A stretch of 64,000 nucleotides of DNA from Pseudorasbora parva (lineage: Eukaryota > Chordata > Actinopteri > Cypriniformes > Gobionidae), in the NCBI RefSeq assembly GCF_024679245.1, contig NC_090176.1, positions 21,874,793 to 21,938,792 on the forward strand. Reading direction: 5' to 3'. The notes under the pieces were generated by a model that saw nothing but the letters and a program-made list of their open reading frames with translations, was not told the DNA's origin and searched no databases. Position 1 is the first letter of the stretch. Every line of letters starts with the position of its first letter. Positions 1 through 11,544 of the stretch are shown here, piece after piece. Made by a program: the position numbers and the translations under genes.

Positions 1-930
1 TGAAGCTTTTTGATATGCATAAAATCATGCAGGCTTTTTTGATATGCATACAAAATTAGACCTGCTCTTATTTCTTACTAGCACTATAACTATAATCCTG
101 TAATCCTAGGGAGCAATGCCCTGCACTAAACCTTTACTTTAATGTTATGCTGAGTGCCATGGAGACAGAGTTAGCATTAGTGAAACTGAGCAGAGGAGAG
201 GGCTGTTTTGTGGTTTTGTTTACACAGGATAAGATTCTGTTTGACTGCTGTAAAGAAATGAGTGATGGGTAGAGGAAGAAACAGAACAAACCTTTTCAAC
301 CATCTTACTTCAGCAAATAAACAAGGGCTGAGTTTATAACGGAATCACAATGGAATGGGAATTGTTTTTGTAGAATAGCCTACTATTATCTCGGGATCTT
401 GGCTTGTTTTGTATCTAAAAATAAAATGTGCTGATGGTGTAATCATGCGCAAAGCTATATAGTATAATTCCCCCAAAGAGTGAAGAATCTCTGCAGAAAA
501 CAGGCTGCTCAATTAATTGATTTGCACAATTAAAACATGTAGCCCAGCTATTCTTGCACAAACTCGTGCATAACATTAAGGTTTGATAAAATACTGTAAG
601 CTCCAGGTGCAACCGCCCCCAGTGTCCAACAATTATCATTGATTCTTCTTTCATGAAATCTATTTCTCTAGCTAATATTATGTCTGCATTACATATTATT
701 ATTTCATTAAACACATTTTAATTATTCAACACCAACCTCAACATTTTCTGCATTCACTTCAGGGTCTCATTAGCAATTGAAAGTTTTTCAAGTCAAAGTT
801 TTATTTCTTGACCCAGAAAGCATAAATTATACTGTGTTTCACTGATCTATCAGCGTACAGTGTTTATCTCTTATGAGAGAGTGAGTGTGTTCCATTTTCC
901 CATTATTCCTCTCCAGCAGTGATCAACACA
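1..930. other. Upstream intergenic sequence, no feature recognised
   Basis: A+T-rich sequence upstream of the pard3b start. I see no exon, terminal inverted repeat or RNA gene. Short open frames here lack splice signals and any family resemblance. Confidence 0.5.
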
Positions 931-1001
931 CAGACAGATGGATGGACAGAAGGATGGATGAAGCAATGGATGAATGGATAGACAGAAGGATGGAGGGATT
1001 G
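931..1001. repeat. GGAT-type degenerate microsatellite
   Basis: Imperfect tandem GATG/GGAT units interspersed with GACAGA, reading GATGGATGGACAGAAGGATG and so on. It is a simple tetranucleotide repeat with point changes; the translation is low complexity and is not a gene. Confidence 0.8.
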
Positions 1002-1148
1002 ACAACTGCAGAAACCAAAATATTACAATTAATAAATTGCACACATTTATTTAATACACGTCACAACTAAAAAATAAATAAATAAAAAAAAGTCCTGGGA
1101 ACAGTTTGGTTAAGCTATCTTTTTTTTTGCATAATAAATGTGTCTTAA

Positions 1149-1421
1149 AGGAATAGTTAACAAAAAATAAAAAATGTACTCAATCCAAATTCAATTTACT
1201 CCAAACCCATATGAGGTTCTTTCTTCTGTTTAGCACAAACAAAGTTATTTTGAAGAATGTGGGGGTAGTTGACAGTAGCCATTATGATTGTCAGTTGCAT
1301 TGCTTCACTTTCATTCATAAATCCACTCCCATGGCCTATTGTGTATTCTGACGTACTTATTTTGTCACACACTGTTTTTCGCCTATTAGTAGGTAAGTAT
1401 TCGATTTCAGATGCAGCCTTA
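1149..1421 (+). mobile_element. Left part of a TTAA-flanked MITE (GGAATAGTTnAC type)
   Basis: Starts at TTAA (1145-1148) followed by AGGAATAGTTAAC and then a diverged body with TTCTTCTGTTTAGCACAAAC and TATTTTGAAGAATGT. The same body occurs at 31978-32109. This matches the very abundant fish repeat that begins TTAAAGGGATAGTTCACC. Its right end is missing, replaced by the element at 1422. Confidence 0.6.
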
Positions 1422-2091
1422 GGGTGTTTCTCAATCATAAGGATGCATCCGTCCTTCTGAGGCTTGTAGGCTAGTGTCCTCCCTTAGCAATTAAACACTA
1501 CCATGAGATGGTCTAGTAAGTGTGCATGTGTAACAGAGGCCAGCTAGTAGTAGTTGCTGTGCGAATAAACCTCACTCCTCTGACCTCAAGAAATACTCTA
1601 GCGACTGATGCTTGAGGTTGCAGCCTTTAGCCTCCTTGATAGAGCGTCCGACTCTCATGCTGGTGGACCCAGGTTCGAATCCCAGTCCAAGCAGTAGGGG
1701 TTAGACATGGCTACGTCACACACGTTCCCGCCCTCATGGCCATGGCATGAAAATACTATTGAAACCTCATTTAAAAAAAAAAAAAAATCCTTTTTATTTT
1801 ATTTTATTTTTTACAAATCTTTATAACTGGCTTCTTTATTAATGCAATATAGTGACAGCCATCTGACTGACTCATTTCCCATCAGTTTATTTATTTAGAT
1901 GAGCAAAGGATTGTGGGTGATTAAAGGCCACGAAGGATACATCCAATGTAAAACAGGCTGAATGAAGGTCGGGAAACGAAGGCTGCCTTTCAAGATCCTT
2001 CAAATTGAGACGGCCTTCAGTGACTTTTGACGACGTGGCAGCCAAAATATGCAGCCTTTGTAGGATGCAGCCTTTGGTTTGAGAAACACCC
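1422..2091. mobile_element. Non-autonomous DNA transposon with GGGTGTTTCTCAA termini
   Basis: The left end GGGTGTTTCTCAA with AAGGATGCATCC just inside is mirrored at the right end by GGATGCAGCC and TTGAGAAACACCC. The motif GCAGCCTTT recurs in both arms. No transposase coding is visible and no target duplication is clear. A tRNA-derived SINE sits inside. The superfamily is not assigned; the inverted ends are the evidence that it is one unit. Confidence 0.65.
1627..1788 (+). mobile_element. tRNA-derived SINE with poly(A) tail
   Basis: A tRNA-like head carries a weak A box (TAGCCTCCTTGATAG) and a perfect B box GGTTCGAATCC near 1673-1683, about 45 bp apart, as in RNA polymerase III promoters. 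The CTCATG in the anticodon position resembles tRNA-Met-like genes. A tRNA-unrelated body follows and ends in a run of about 15 A near 1772-1787. The acceptor stem does not close, so it is not a functional tRNA. Confidence 0.6.
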
Positions 2092-3180
2092 ATCGTGATC
2101 GGTTTTCCCTCCCTCATGCCGAGACACATCTGAGAAGAGGAAGAAGACATTTTGATTGAAGATTACAATTGTGCATGAATTAAAATAGCCTAAATAAATA
2201 ACGTGCGCATATAAATAATTTATAATAAATACTGCAATATTCATTAAAAATTATTTCATGGTGACTGTAACATGGCATAATCAGAAGACAAGATTTTATT
2301 TAATTTTATCTATTAACACAATTAGGGTATGGCTCATGGTTACCTTTAACAAAAGAGCACATTGTAGTGATGTGAAATGGGTACATTATATGTTGGTAGC
2401 CTGGCTATTATAACATATTTTGCATATAGATAAGTGCGTCGTGTCCTGCAGTGGTCCATCATGTGCAGATGTGTTCTGGCCCTTTAATAAAGTTGTGTGG
2501 CCCCGCTCTGTATGTTGGGATAACACTGCTGGAGGCTGCTCGGGAACTTTAGGTATGGCGAAAGACATGCAACTCCATCCGGGCAAAATACTGATGCGAA
2601 CGCCAGCCACACATGTTCAGTGTCTTTAGTAAATGCTCGCTTGTCCTGTGGATCTTCGATAAAGTGGGTAATTGTATAAAGACAGCATGACTGCATGATT
2701 TGTGAGGGTATTCAACAACACGTCGCCAAAGTTTTTGCCGCTAACCTGCTCGCCTCTCCATATTTTATTTTCCAAGTAAGTGCAAAACAGGTTTGATATG
2801 AAATCTAAATAGACGCACACGAACTGTATACCTGTTTAACGTTTGGTCTCGGTGTTTTTTTTATTGTTTTAAGAGTTTGCGATGAGTTTAAAAAGTGAAA
2901 GTGTTAGGCTAACCAGTTAGCCATCTGAGTTCAGCAAGTCAACGGGACACCAACCACCCTCATCCATGACTGTAATAATAAAACTAGTCCGAAAATTATC
3001 AATTGACATCTTTATTAGTGCACAGACTTTGTTTAACTTTCCTACCAGCTGTTGCCATTCAACGCACAGTGTCTGCCCATGCTGTTTTATTAAACAGTTT
3101 AGTAAAAACTGCTTTCTTGCTATTAAACATCTTTATTACTTTATTTATTTGACTTACAGTATTTGTTTTTCTTTGCATAG
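2092..3180 (+). promoter_or_regulatory. Probable promoter-proximal region of pard3b, with a possible 5' non-coding exon
   Basis: About 1.1 kb of apparently non-repetitive sequence directly upstream of the first coding exon. A GTAAGT donor lies near 2775 (context TTCCAAGTAAGTGC). A pyrimidine-rich acceptor, TTTTTCTTTGCATAG, ends at 3180. An untranslated exon ending near 2774 spliced to 3181 is therefore plausible, but this is inference. I see no convincing TATA box or CpG island. Confidence 0.3.
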
Positions 3181-3332
3181 TATCATGCCGTCTTTGATGC
3201 TGTAAAGTTTGATGCAGAAAACCAGTGTGCAGCCTGGCTGGAGAGATACACAAGCACACACACACACACCTGCTGCTACTGGAGTTTGTTTAGACACACA
3301 TCTGGATCGATCATCCCCTTTCTGGATTAAAA
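3181..3332 (+). promoter_or_regulatory. 5' UTR of pard3b with a seven-codon upstream ORF
   Basis: Follows the acceptor-like site ending at 3180 and leads into the pard3b ATG. A short upstream ORF, ATG at 3185 to TAA at 3205 (MPSLML), precedes the main start and could lower its translation. The main start context AAAAATGA has A at -3 but lacks G at +4. A short CA run lies at about 3253-3270. Confidence 0.4.
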
Positions 3333-3449
3333 ATGAAAGTGACAGTGAATTTTGGAAGGACTGGTGTTGTTGTCCCATGTAAGGAAGGATGGACAGTGCG
3401 GGATCTAATCCAGCAAGCCACCCAGAGATACAGAAAACTACTTGAGCAG
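3333..3449 (+). CDS. pard3b: pard3b first coding exon (N-terminal oligomerisation domain, residues 1-39)
   Basis: Encodes MKVTVNFGRTGVVVPCKEGW and 19 further residues ending RYRKLLEQ. This is the start of the par-3 N-terminal domain, which self-assembles into filaments and holds the PAR complex at cell junctions. GVVVPCKEG matches PARD3B better than PARD3, which has CGDG. The exon is exactly 39 codons, phase 0, and ends CTTGAGCAG before donor GTAAGT. The ATG fits the known family start. The fish paralogue (pard3ba or pard3bb) cannot be decided from this. The next exon is 22 kb downstream. Confidence 0.9.
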
Positions 3450-3683
3450 GTAAGTAAAGTATTACGAAAAGGTATAGCCTAAAGGGATGGAAACCTTCTT
3501 TTTTTCATCCTCATGTTTTTTGTTTTGTTACTCACAAGATTTGCTTTATTTCATGGAACACATAAGGAGATGTTTTGCTAAAAATGTTCATGCTGCTTTT
3601 CAAAGTTTGAATTGATAACCAAAATGTATAATTTAAAATGCTTTACAATTATTTTGACAGATAAAAATAATGTACACTAATAT

Positions 3684-4040
3684 TCAAAAGGTTTTTAAGG
3701 CGTTTAAAGAAATCTCTTATGCTGACCAAAGCTGCATTAAAAGAACATTAAACAATTTATTTAAGTGTTAAAAAGAGTAATATTGTGAAATATTTTTACA
3801 ACTTTAAATAACTGTTTTCTAGTTTAATATATTTTAAAATGTAATTTTCAGGAGCCATAACTTCAGCCTTCATTCACATGATTCTTCAGAAATTATTCTA
3901 ATATGCTGATTTAGTGCAAAAGAAACATTTCCTATTATTATTATCAATTTCGCTGGTTAAAAGTTTTCTGGGATTTTTTTTTTCCTAAAGCGAAAGTTCA
4001 AAAGAACAGCATTAATTTGCAACAGATTTTTTTATTATTA
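3684..4040 (+). repeat. Interspersed repeat family R, diverged copy
   Basis: Contains the landmarks of a repeat seen at least six times in the window: TCTTATGCTGACCAAAGCTGC, TAATATTGTGAAATATT, ATAACTGTTTTCTA, TCTAATATGCTGATTT and AAAGTTCAAAAGAACAGCAT. This is a very common cyprinid interspersed repeat. The class is not certain, though its one-sided truncations suggest retrotransposition. Confidence 0.65.
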
Positions 4041-4057
4041 TATATATATATTTTTAA

Positions 4058-4694
4058 AGGTCCCATTCTTCGCGTGTTTTTGAAGCTTTGATAATGTTTA
4101 CAGTGTGCAATATAACATCAGTTAATGTTTCGCGTGTAAAAACAGTATTTTTCACACAATTTACTTATCTGTACAGCGCTGTTTCCTCTGTCCTAAAAAT
4201 GGCCTGATGATTTCCTTGTTTTCCAAAGTCCCTCCTTCAGAAACAAGCAACGAGTTCTGATTGGGCCAGCGCTTCCCGTGTTGTGATTGGACAGTAGCTT
4301 AGCGCACTTTGCCCGGAAAGGTCCCACCTCTTACCATAACGGGGAGATGCAAGCACTGAATGCGCGCTCTTCTCCACGTGGGAGAGCAACAAGACCGTTG
4401 CAACATTACACACTGACTAAAGTTTGAAAGATGGAATCGCGAAGAACGCCCCCTATTTTGCGTGTTCTTGTGGGAAACAAACGGTTCTAGTGACGTCATT
4501 ACATCCCTGCACTTCCTGCTGTAGTCCAAACCGGACGTTCGCTGTAGGCTTTGAAAGGGAACTTCTGTTAAATGAAATATCTCACTTGGCATTGAACTTT
4601 GAGCTTTATAATTTTACAGGTATTATTTATGCTCTAACAGCAAAATTACACACTAACTAAAGTTCGAAAGATGGAATCGCGAAGAACGGGACCT
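4058..4694. mobile_element. TTAA-flanked MITE, family A (AGGTCCCGTTCTTCGCG ends), long form
   Basis: Begins AGGTCCCATTCTTCGCG and ends CGCGAAGAACGGGACCT, with TTAA on each side (4054-4057 and 4695-4698), the target duplication of piggyBac-like elements. The right-end block ACTAAAGTTTGAAAGATGG through GAAGAACG occurs twice, at about 4415-4448 and 4654-4688, so this long form has an internal copy of its own end. No transposase coding. Related copies are at 15190 and 32114. Confidence 0.8.
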
Positions 4695-4698
4695 TTAA

Positions 4699-5008
4699 AG
4701 CTGCAGTCTGTAACTTTTTGCACTCTAGTGGTTAATAAACAGAACTGCATGCGACTTGCGGAAGAACATTACAGCCGGATCTACTTCTCTCAGTTTATGT
4801 CTATGGCTGATCACGCAGGTACTGTGCTCCTCCGCAGCGGTACCTACCGGTCTTACCTGAAATAGTCCCAATATAAATACTTATTATAAGTGTACCATAA
4901 TGATTCAGGGTAAGACAAAAACACGGTTTGGAAAATGGATTTATATTGTACATTCTCATTATACATTTTTTATAAATCTTGAACACAAAAAAGTTATGGA
5001 CAGCTGCT
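4699..5008. mobile_element. TTAA-flanked MITE, family B (AGCTGCAGTCTGTAACTT end)
   Basis: Starts AGCTGCAGTCTGTAACTTTT and ends AAAAGTTATGGACAGCTGCT, imperfect inverted ends, with TTAA at 4695-4698 and 5009-5012. Its left TTAA is also the right TTAA of the preceding element. The ends resemble those of 17416-18624. No protein coding is convincing. Confidence 0.7.
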
Positions 5009-5012
5009 TTAA

Positions 5013-5744
5013 ACAGTATAAAAGTTTTTACTGTCAATTTTAATCAGTTAAATCCTCCAGGTCTTTACAGCTTTGGGGCCCTTTAGAAGTTTTGATATGC
5101 TCTGACATTTGTGCTTTTTTCAGTTGCTAATAAACATATAAATGACAAAAGTTTCATTACACTGTATACATCACAAACTGGGCTACCGTAATATGCAAAC
5201 AACATGTATGTCCATGCTTGTAATTTTGAACGTTTATGCAAGGTTTTTGAAAAAACTACAAATTTAAGTCACTGAATTAAGGCCACAAAACACAGTAAAT
5301 GTGCACCCAACTTTTGACTAATGGATGTTGTTGCCTAGAGTTTTTGAAGTTTGAGTCACACCTGAGAGGACAAAAGAACCGCATAATGAGCTGCATAATG
5401 AATGCCTTTGAGTCAGGTATGTGACTGAGAGGGAACTACAAGAATATGAGGACAAAACAGGACAAAATAAATGTATTTTTTGCAGTTTATTTAGAATATA
5501 CTAAACAATATAAAGTGAGAGCCAAAGGCACAATTTCTTATGTGGGCCAGTATCAGGTCACTATGACCCTCAAATCTGTGAGATAAAAGAAAAACAAAAA
5601 ACACATCTGTGAGGATACTGATAACAGGATCAACTATTGAATCAACCTTAATATAATGTCCACTCTTAACAGAAAACATGATACTGCACAACATGTAAAC
5701 CAAATTTTGTTTAGGCCTATTATATTTTAAATTATATACAGTAC
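5013..5744. other. Intron sequence, nothing recognised
   Basis: A+T-rich sequence between repeats. I see no inverted repeats, exon signals or RNA genes. Confidence 0.4.
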
Positions 5745-5905
5745 CGGTCAAAAGATTAGACACATTTCTATTTTTAATGTTTTTAAAAGTCTCATGCTCA
5801 TGCCTGCATTTATTTGATTAAAATTACAGAAAAACATTAATATTGTGAAATATTATTACAATTTAAAATTAAGGTTTTCTATTTTAATATACTTTAAAAT
5901 ATAAT
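5745..5905 (+). repeat. Interspersed repeat family R, truncated copy
   Basis: Starts near ACCGGTCAAAAGATTAGACA and shows TGCATTTATTTGATTAAAAT, AATATTGTGAAATATTATTA and TTTTAAAATATAATTTATT, the 5' half of family R. The 3' half is missing. Confidence 0.7.
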
Positions 5906-7787
5906 TTATTTTGGGAATTACATAGATACTAACAAAATATACTTACCTCACAATCCTCAGCTGGATCCATTACTATTCCGGGATTATTCCTCACTGTTTC
6001 TCAAAACAATGTAAAATACATGCACTAAACTTTTTAATAATGTTGGGTATTGTTTTTTCAAATTGATGTGGGCGGGGAAACTCGCGTCAGTATTTGACTT
6101 TCAAAAGAATGCACGCTCCATGCGCATTAGTGGATAATGATACGCCCACGAACACCTGACATTCAAACTCTTTTCAAACAGATTACATAAACAAAATTGT
6201 GTCCGTGAAAACTACTAAAATGCAAATTTGTGAAAACGGTGACATCATGTGATGATGTGAACACATATTACGTGTTCAGTCTATAGGAGTGTTATAGCAC
6301 TTTTAGTTTTTTCCGTGGATCCGTGTGAAGGTGATTTTGTCGTCTGTACGCAAAACAACGCAAAATAATAACTTTGCCGTTTTTAGTACATTGTTGTCAT
6401 GTAAACATACTCTAAAATTGGTAACCGGGAAAGCATAGAATGACATAAGTAAATGATAACAGAAGATTAATTTTTGCGTGAGCTATCTTGTTCATTTTTT
6501 ATAAAGGTTAATAATAATTCTAAGATTTGACTTTGTGTCATCTCATTAAGTCCTACTTTAACAGTACCTCTAAAATCACAGTGGGATTACCACATGCTAC
6601 ATTTATATAATTTTTAATATTTGGTTTTACATTTAATTAGAGGATGATCAAAAATGTATGCTTTACCTTATGGGATTGAGTGAACTGTAAAGACCGTATT
6701 CATTAATTTCAAACCTGTTAGTCACATGCTCCAAGCCTGATGGGAACTAAAATGTCGACCTTCACTCTGATTATTGTAAAATTTAAAAGGGTTCATAAGT
6801 GCCTTTCTCTGATGACAGGAATCCGCAGAACTGATTTTATGAAGTCGGGGGGCAGATGCGCCATGTCCAATTTCTCTATGTGATGAATGCAAATCAGAGT
6901 TAAAACGTGGCAGGCGTTCTCCCCCCTGAGAGCTGACCCTCTGCCCCCTCATCAGATATCTCCCTCATTGCTGCTTGAGCTTCATTATTTAAATAGTACA
7001 TCAGTTTGAGTGGCACCCATTTTCGCCCGCTCTCACGGATCCCCCCTGGGCCGATGCAGACGTGCATTCGGCTCGATCCCGGCGCATTAGGGTTTAAACG
7101 GGCTCCTAATAAACAACAGGCTTCTCATCCTGCTTCGCTCCAGGAGACGCTGGGCCCAAATGAGCCTGCAGATTGCTGCGCGACTTCCTCGCCTTGCAAT
7201 TTACTGCGTTATTGCTTTGTCTTTAGAGTGGTCAATTTGACTGATGGGAGACGGTCTTCGCGTTGTACCGAAGCTGGTTTTGTGATCAGACCCGGGGTGA
7301 CGGTGGCCTCGCATTACACAGAGTATCAGACAGTAATATTATGCGATGGATTTGGCAGGTCAGGGCTCTGACAAGAGATTGCCAGTTGGATAGAGGTATT
7401 GCTTGGTTTTAGTATGCAATCGATGCGCTAGATCTTATCAGGCATCTACTCTTAGGGGCTCGTAGAATTTTTTTTTTATTTCGGGTGGGCACGTCCTTTC
7501 ACTCAGACACGTATATGTGCGTGCCTAGCCTTTATTTGTGTGTTTGTTATTCCCATCAGCTCAGTGTTATTGGCTGTTAGTCTCAGGGGAATAGACGCGT
7601 GGGCTGAGGACGCACACGAGGCCTCGGCGAGGATGGATGGAGCTGTTTGAGGGATCCTGATTGGCTGCTGTCTCTGGGGCCTCATTTCCAGGCCAGGGTG
7701 AATGTCTGTTGTTTGGCCCCTGCAGATTTTCTTCGATCTGGCCATAGTCAATCAGGGTCACAAAAAGTGTTGCAAGGTACTAAATAT
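5906..7787. other. Intron sequence, unclassified; GC-richer block 6700-7500
   Basis: No gene or clear transposon end. The 6.7-7.5 kb part is richer in G+C than its surroundings and carries a 121-codon open frame at 7006-7371. That frame has no recognisable domain and no splice context, so I do not call it coding. It may be old unique sequence. Confidence 0.4.
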
Positions 7788-8452
7788 TAGGGCTAGGCAT
7801 TGACATAAATGTCATGATTCGATTCGAGTTTGATTCATGAGCTTGCGAAACTCCCGTTCTTGTGGATTCCTATTGTAATGACTGGATTTCGATTGCAGAA
7901 ATGTATGGTAAATTAGTTGATTTGTCGACGTACCATGCTGTTTATGTTCCCCAATGATGGTGGCTCCCGGGCATGCTGAAAACCGTTCCAGATATTGCAA
8001 AAAGTAGAGATGCACCAATTGATCGGCCAGGGATCGGAATTGATCGGCCGGCCGATCAGTCTCACATGTCTTTGATTTTGAGCTGATCTGTCTACATGCA
8101 GCTGTGAGCAAAAATGCGGCTGTGAAGTTGAGGGCACAGCCATGCTCACGCTCCCAAGCATGCAAATGTGTCGTTGGCATGGAAGTTTGGATGACCAGCC
8201 GAATGCATAAACTTCATGAGAATTTACTGTTTCATTTGAGAAAACTGTCATATCATGACAGTCAAACAGCATACAGCCTTTAAATGTTTATGTATTATTT
8301 ACTTATAATAATAATTATCATTAATAATAAACTTTTATTATTATTTTATAATTTTATACATTTAGCTGTGGTACCGAAATTGGTACAGAGTACCGTAACA
8401 TTTTTATGGTATTGGTACCGACTACTGGAATTTTGGTACCGTGACATCCCTA
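7788..8452. mobile_element. Mosaic of hAT-like element ends
   Basis: Three hAT-style termini lie close together: TAGGGCTAGGCATTGACAT at 7788, TAGAGATGCACCAATTGATC near 8005, and GGTACCGTGACATCCCTA ending at 8452. No pair has matching inverted ends plus target duplications, so this reads as overlapping decayed insertions. An AATAAT-rich stretch lies at about 8305-8350. Confidence 0.5.
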
Positions 8453-11400
8453 GCTGGCAACATTTATTACCCAATTACTGAACTATTATTATTAGAGGTG
8501 TATTGAACACTTCAGGTTTGTTCATTCATAGGATCTTTTGACTCTTTTAAGACCAGTAAAAAGAGAAAAGGGTCAATTTATAATGTTTTGTTTCAGAAAA
8601 CTGATTTTCAGTTATTTCTACTTCTTTCCTGGCACAGAACACTTATGTTTTGAGAGTTGTTTAAGTGAGAGAAGATCCTGTTTTAATCTTTAATAATTTA
8701 TTGTATGATAAAAATGAAAGGATGTGTATGTAAGATTGTGGCCAAAACTGGTACTGCAGGTGGATCCCCTCTCCCCTTCTCCCTGACTCGAGGTTGCCAG
8801 ATAGGCTGCAGGATCCAGCAGGAATGTTAGTAGCTGCGGTAACTAGAGCAGAGCTGGCAACCCGGATGCCAAAACACTACCGACTTTGTGATTGGACGAT
8901 AGGTGGAGGGTGGAGCTTCAGGCCAAAACACAACATGTCAACATCAACATCAGTTGAGGGCTGCAACAACAACTTTTAAATGGCAGTATCCTGGCTGGAC
9001 TACTGTTATATAAGTGATATAAGTATTTGGAATTAACATGATTTCTTAATGTCTTAGTGACATATCAGGGCCATTTTTTGATTATTTGAAATACATTTCT
9101 TACATACAGAGTGCAGAACTGACGAATGCTGAACTAGAGTGACGTAAAGTTTGTACAAATTCCAGTTTGACTGTTACAGACTGAGGTCGCTTTGGAAAAC
9201 ATCTGCCCTGTATCAGATTTAGTGTTTCAGATTTAGGACCGCATATGGAAGTGGCCCAAATCAGAATTGAAAAGTTTTCATGTGGTTTGAGCTGTTCACA
9301 CGGTCACGACAAAAACAGATTGTCACACATGAGTAATAAAATCAGATTTGGGCCACATTTACCTGCATTCCTAACGTAGCCTTAGTTTATTCAAAAATAC
9401 ATTCAAATTTAATTTATCCTTAAAGTGAATTTATGCCTATGATTATCATGTTTTTAATGTCTAATTAGATTTTTTTTGTGGACCAAACTGCTTTAGTGCT
9501 TATTAATATTTGAAAAAAAAACATTTGACTGTGAAAGTCATGTGGTGTGCAACCAACATGCAGAATCAACAAAATAACAAAATATCTCCTGAAATGTCAT
9601 GTGGTGCAGCTCTCCAAAAGTTTTATATTTATAATAATTAGAATTTTATTTTGTGTTTTTATGTATATATGAAAGTATAGACAAAAGATTACTGATTTTG
9701 AATTTCATAAAAGTTTTGAATTTGTTGTGTTTTGTATTTATTGAATAACTATAAACTTAAACTTATTTATGTACTTATTTGTTCTTATTTAAAAAATGTA
9801 TTACAAATATTTTTGAAAAAAGCGATTAAGATGTGTATTCAAAGTGTAAGAAACATGTTTTTACTTGACAGTTACACCACATGACATTTTTTTCTTATTT
9901 GCATAATTTTTAATAACCAACATGACTACAAATCTCATTTCTAAGAACTTGGCACTTTATCTAGTTTTTTTTTTTCCCTAGTCGTGGAACACCCTTATTT
10001 GTTATTGAGCTGTTATTGTAGCCTAAATAAAATATTGATTTTGTATTGATTTAAAAAAGGAGCAGCGGTTCGTATTGCAACAAAGACAAAATGTTGGTGT
10101 TGATCTAACCATAGCCAGAATAAACGGAAGAGGGTCCATGCAAGCATGCACACAATTTACACACTCACACAATGATGTATAATGGTATAAGCTTCATGAA
10201 TAGTACTATTCAGCGCAGTAATATTAGGTTTACTTGTGTTCCGTTTATGATTGGAAGCGTTGTACCACAGTATGGTTTGTCAGTACTGAGAAGGTGGTAT
10301 AATCGATCTTTGTGATAGATTGTTTTCATTACTTGGTTCTTTTCCCTTTGAGACTGTATGATTCAGAGCTGCTGGTAACTAATGTCCTTCAGGTTTCCCT
10401 TGAAGTTTCATTAATAGAGTTAATAATCATAATGTTGCATTTATTCATGAATGCAGGGAGGCTTCACAAATCACGTCTCTGCTCTTTCAGCACAAAATGC
10501 AGAACAAACGGAGCATTATGTTTGCAGGAATACTAACACCATCATCAATCAGTTTGGTCTTTGAGCCTTTCACGAACTTCATGGCTCTGCCACGCCATAT
10601 GAAGTTTGAATTCAGTGCCAGTACATTCAATATTCGCCGGGAAGTTTTGCTGAACACGCATGGATGATTTGTGGTTGTTGTGTCTTAAAGCTTACTCATT
10701 GATTACAATAGACATGCAGCAGACACGCTGAGCTTGCTTTGGGTGTTTTGTAAAGGCACCTACACGGTGAATGGAGCTCAGTGTTTTTTTAATGGATAGA
10801 AATTCATAAGATGTGTTTTAAAACTGGAAAGAGCTGGGTGAGTTTGAAATCAAGCAGGAATTTAATGAATTGGTCAAATGGTCAGCTCTTTTTTTAAACT
10901 TTTGGTTCCAATGACAAAAAAAAAAAAAACTCACTTTTAGCAAAACCTTGGTTTTTTTTGTTCTTTGTGCTGTCTCTATGTAAATAATAATTTAGCCTAT
11001 GAGATCCGTAATTATTTAATTACTGATGCTTAGTGAAAGCTTTATCTAATCACACCAGAAAGCTTTGTGATTATGAGCTAACTACCTCTGATTATCTGTT
11101 TTAAATGCTTGGACATTAGCAGCATTTTTACTATGTTAGTGGTGGTTTTCGGTTTGTAGATTGCAGTGCATTATTTCTCTTAAAAGTAAATGTGTAACGA
11201 TTGCCGTTTTCTGGATTTATTCAGATTTTGTCAATTCCGAATTTCATTTTTTTTAAAGAACTATGATTGGCAGCATATACAAACAAAAAACTAAGTAAAA
11301 AGTCAGTAATAAAATAATAACAAATAAACAAACTGCAAGCAACAGCACAACCTAATGCAATAGAATGAAGAGAGATATGAAATAAACATGGCGTTAAGTT

Positions 11401-11536
11401 TTTCTGGTTAGCACATACCAGTCGGTTATTATTCAAATACTGCAGAAATGAAAATAATCAAATGTACTACAGAACACTGTTGCAATGTTCAATGTGAGGT
11501 GTGATGGAGGAGGGCGAACGGCGCACATTTAAAAGA
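8453..11536. other. Intron sequence, one probable decayed repeat at about 9500-9990
   Basis: Mostly featureless A+T-rich sequence. Between about 9530 and 9895 the motif GTCATGTGGTG appears twice and its complement CACCACATGACA once, with an opposing arm. This suggests a decayed inverted-repeat element of unknown class. No exon is supported. Confidence 0.35.
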
Positions 11537-11544
11537 CTTTAAAG

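Noticed and set aside
885..1070. Short protein with Asp/Arg/Met repeats
   Set aside because: It is the translation of a GGAT-type microsatellite.
1627..1700. Functional tRNA gene
   Set aside because: A perfect B box is present, but the acceptor stem does not close and a SINE-like body with an A tail follows.
7006..7371. 121-codon open frame as a gene
   Set aside because: No domain, no splice context, and an intronic position in a locally GC-richer block where long frames arise by chance.
8005..8452. Single complete hAT element
   Set aside because: The two termini differ (TAGAGATGCACC versus TAGGGATGTCAC) and the flanking 8-mers do not match.
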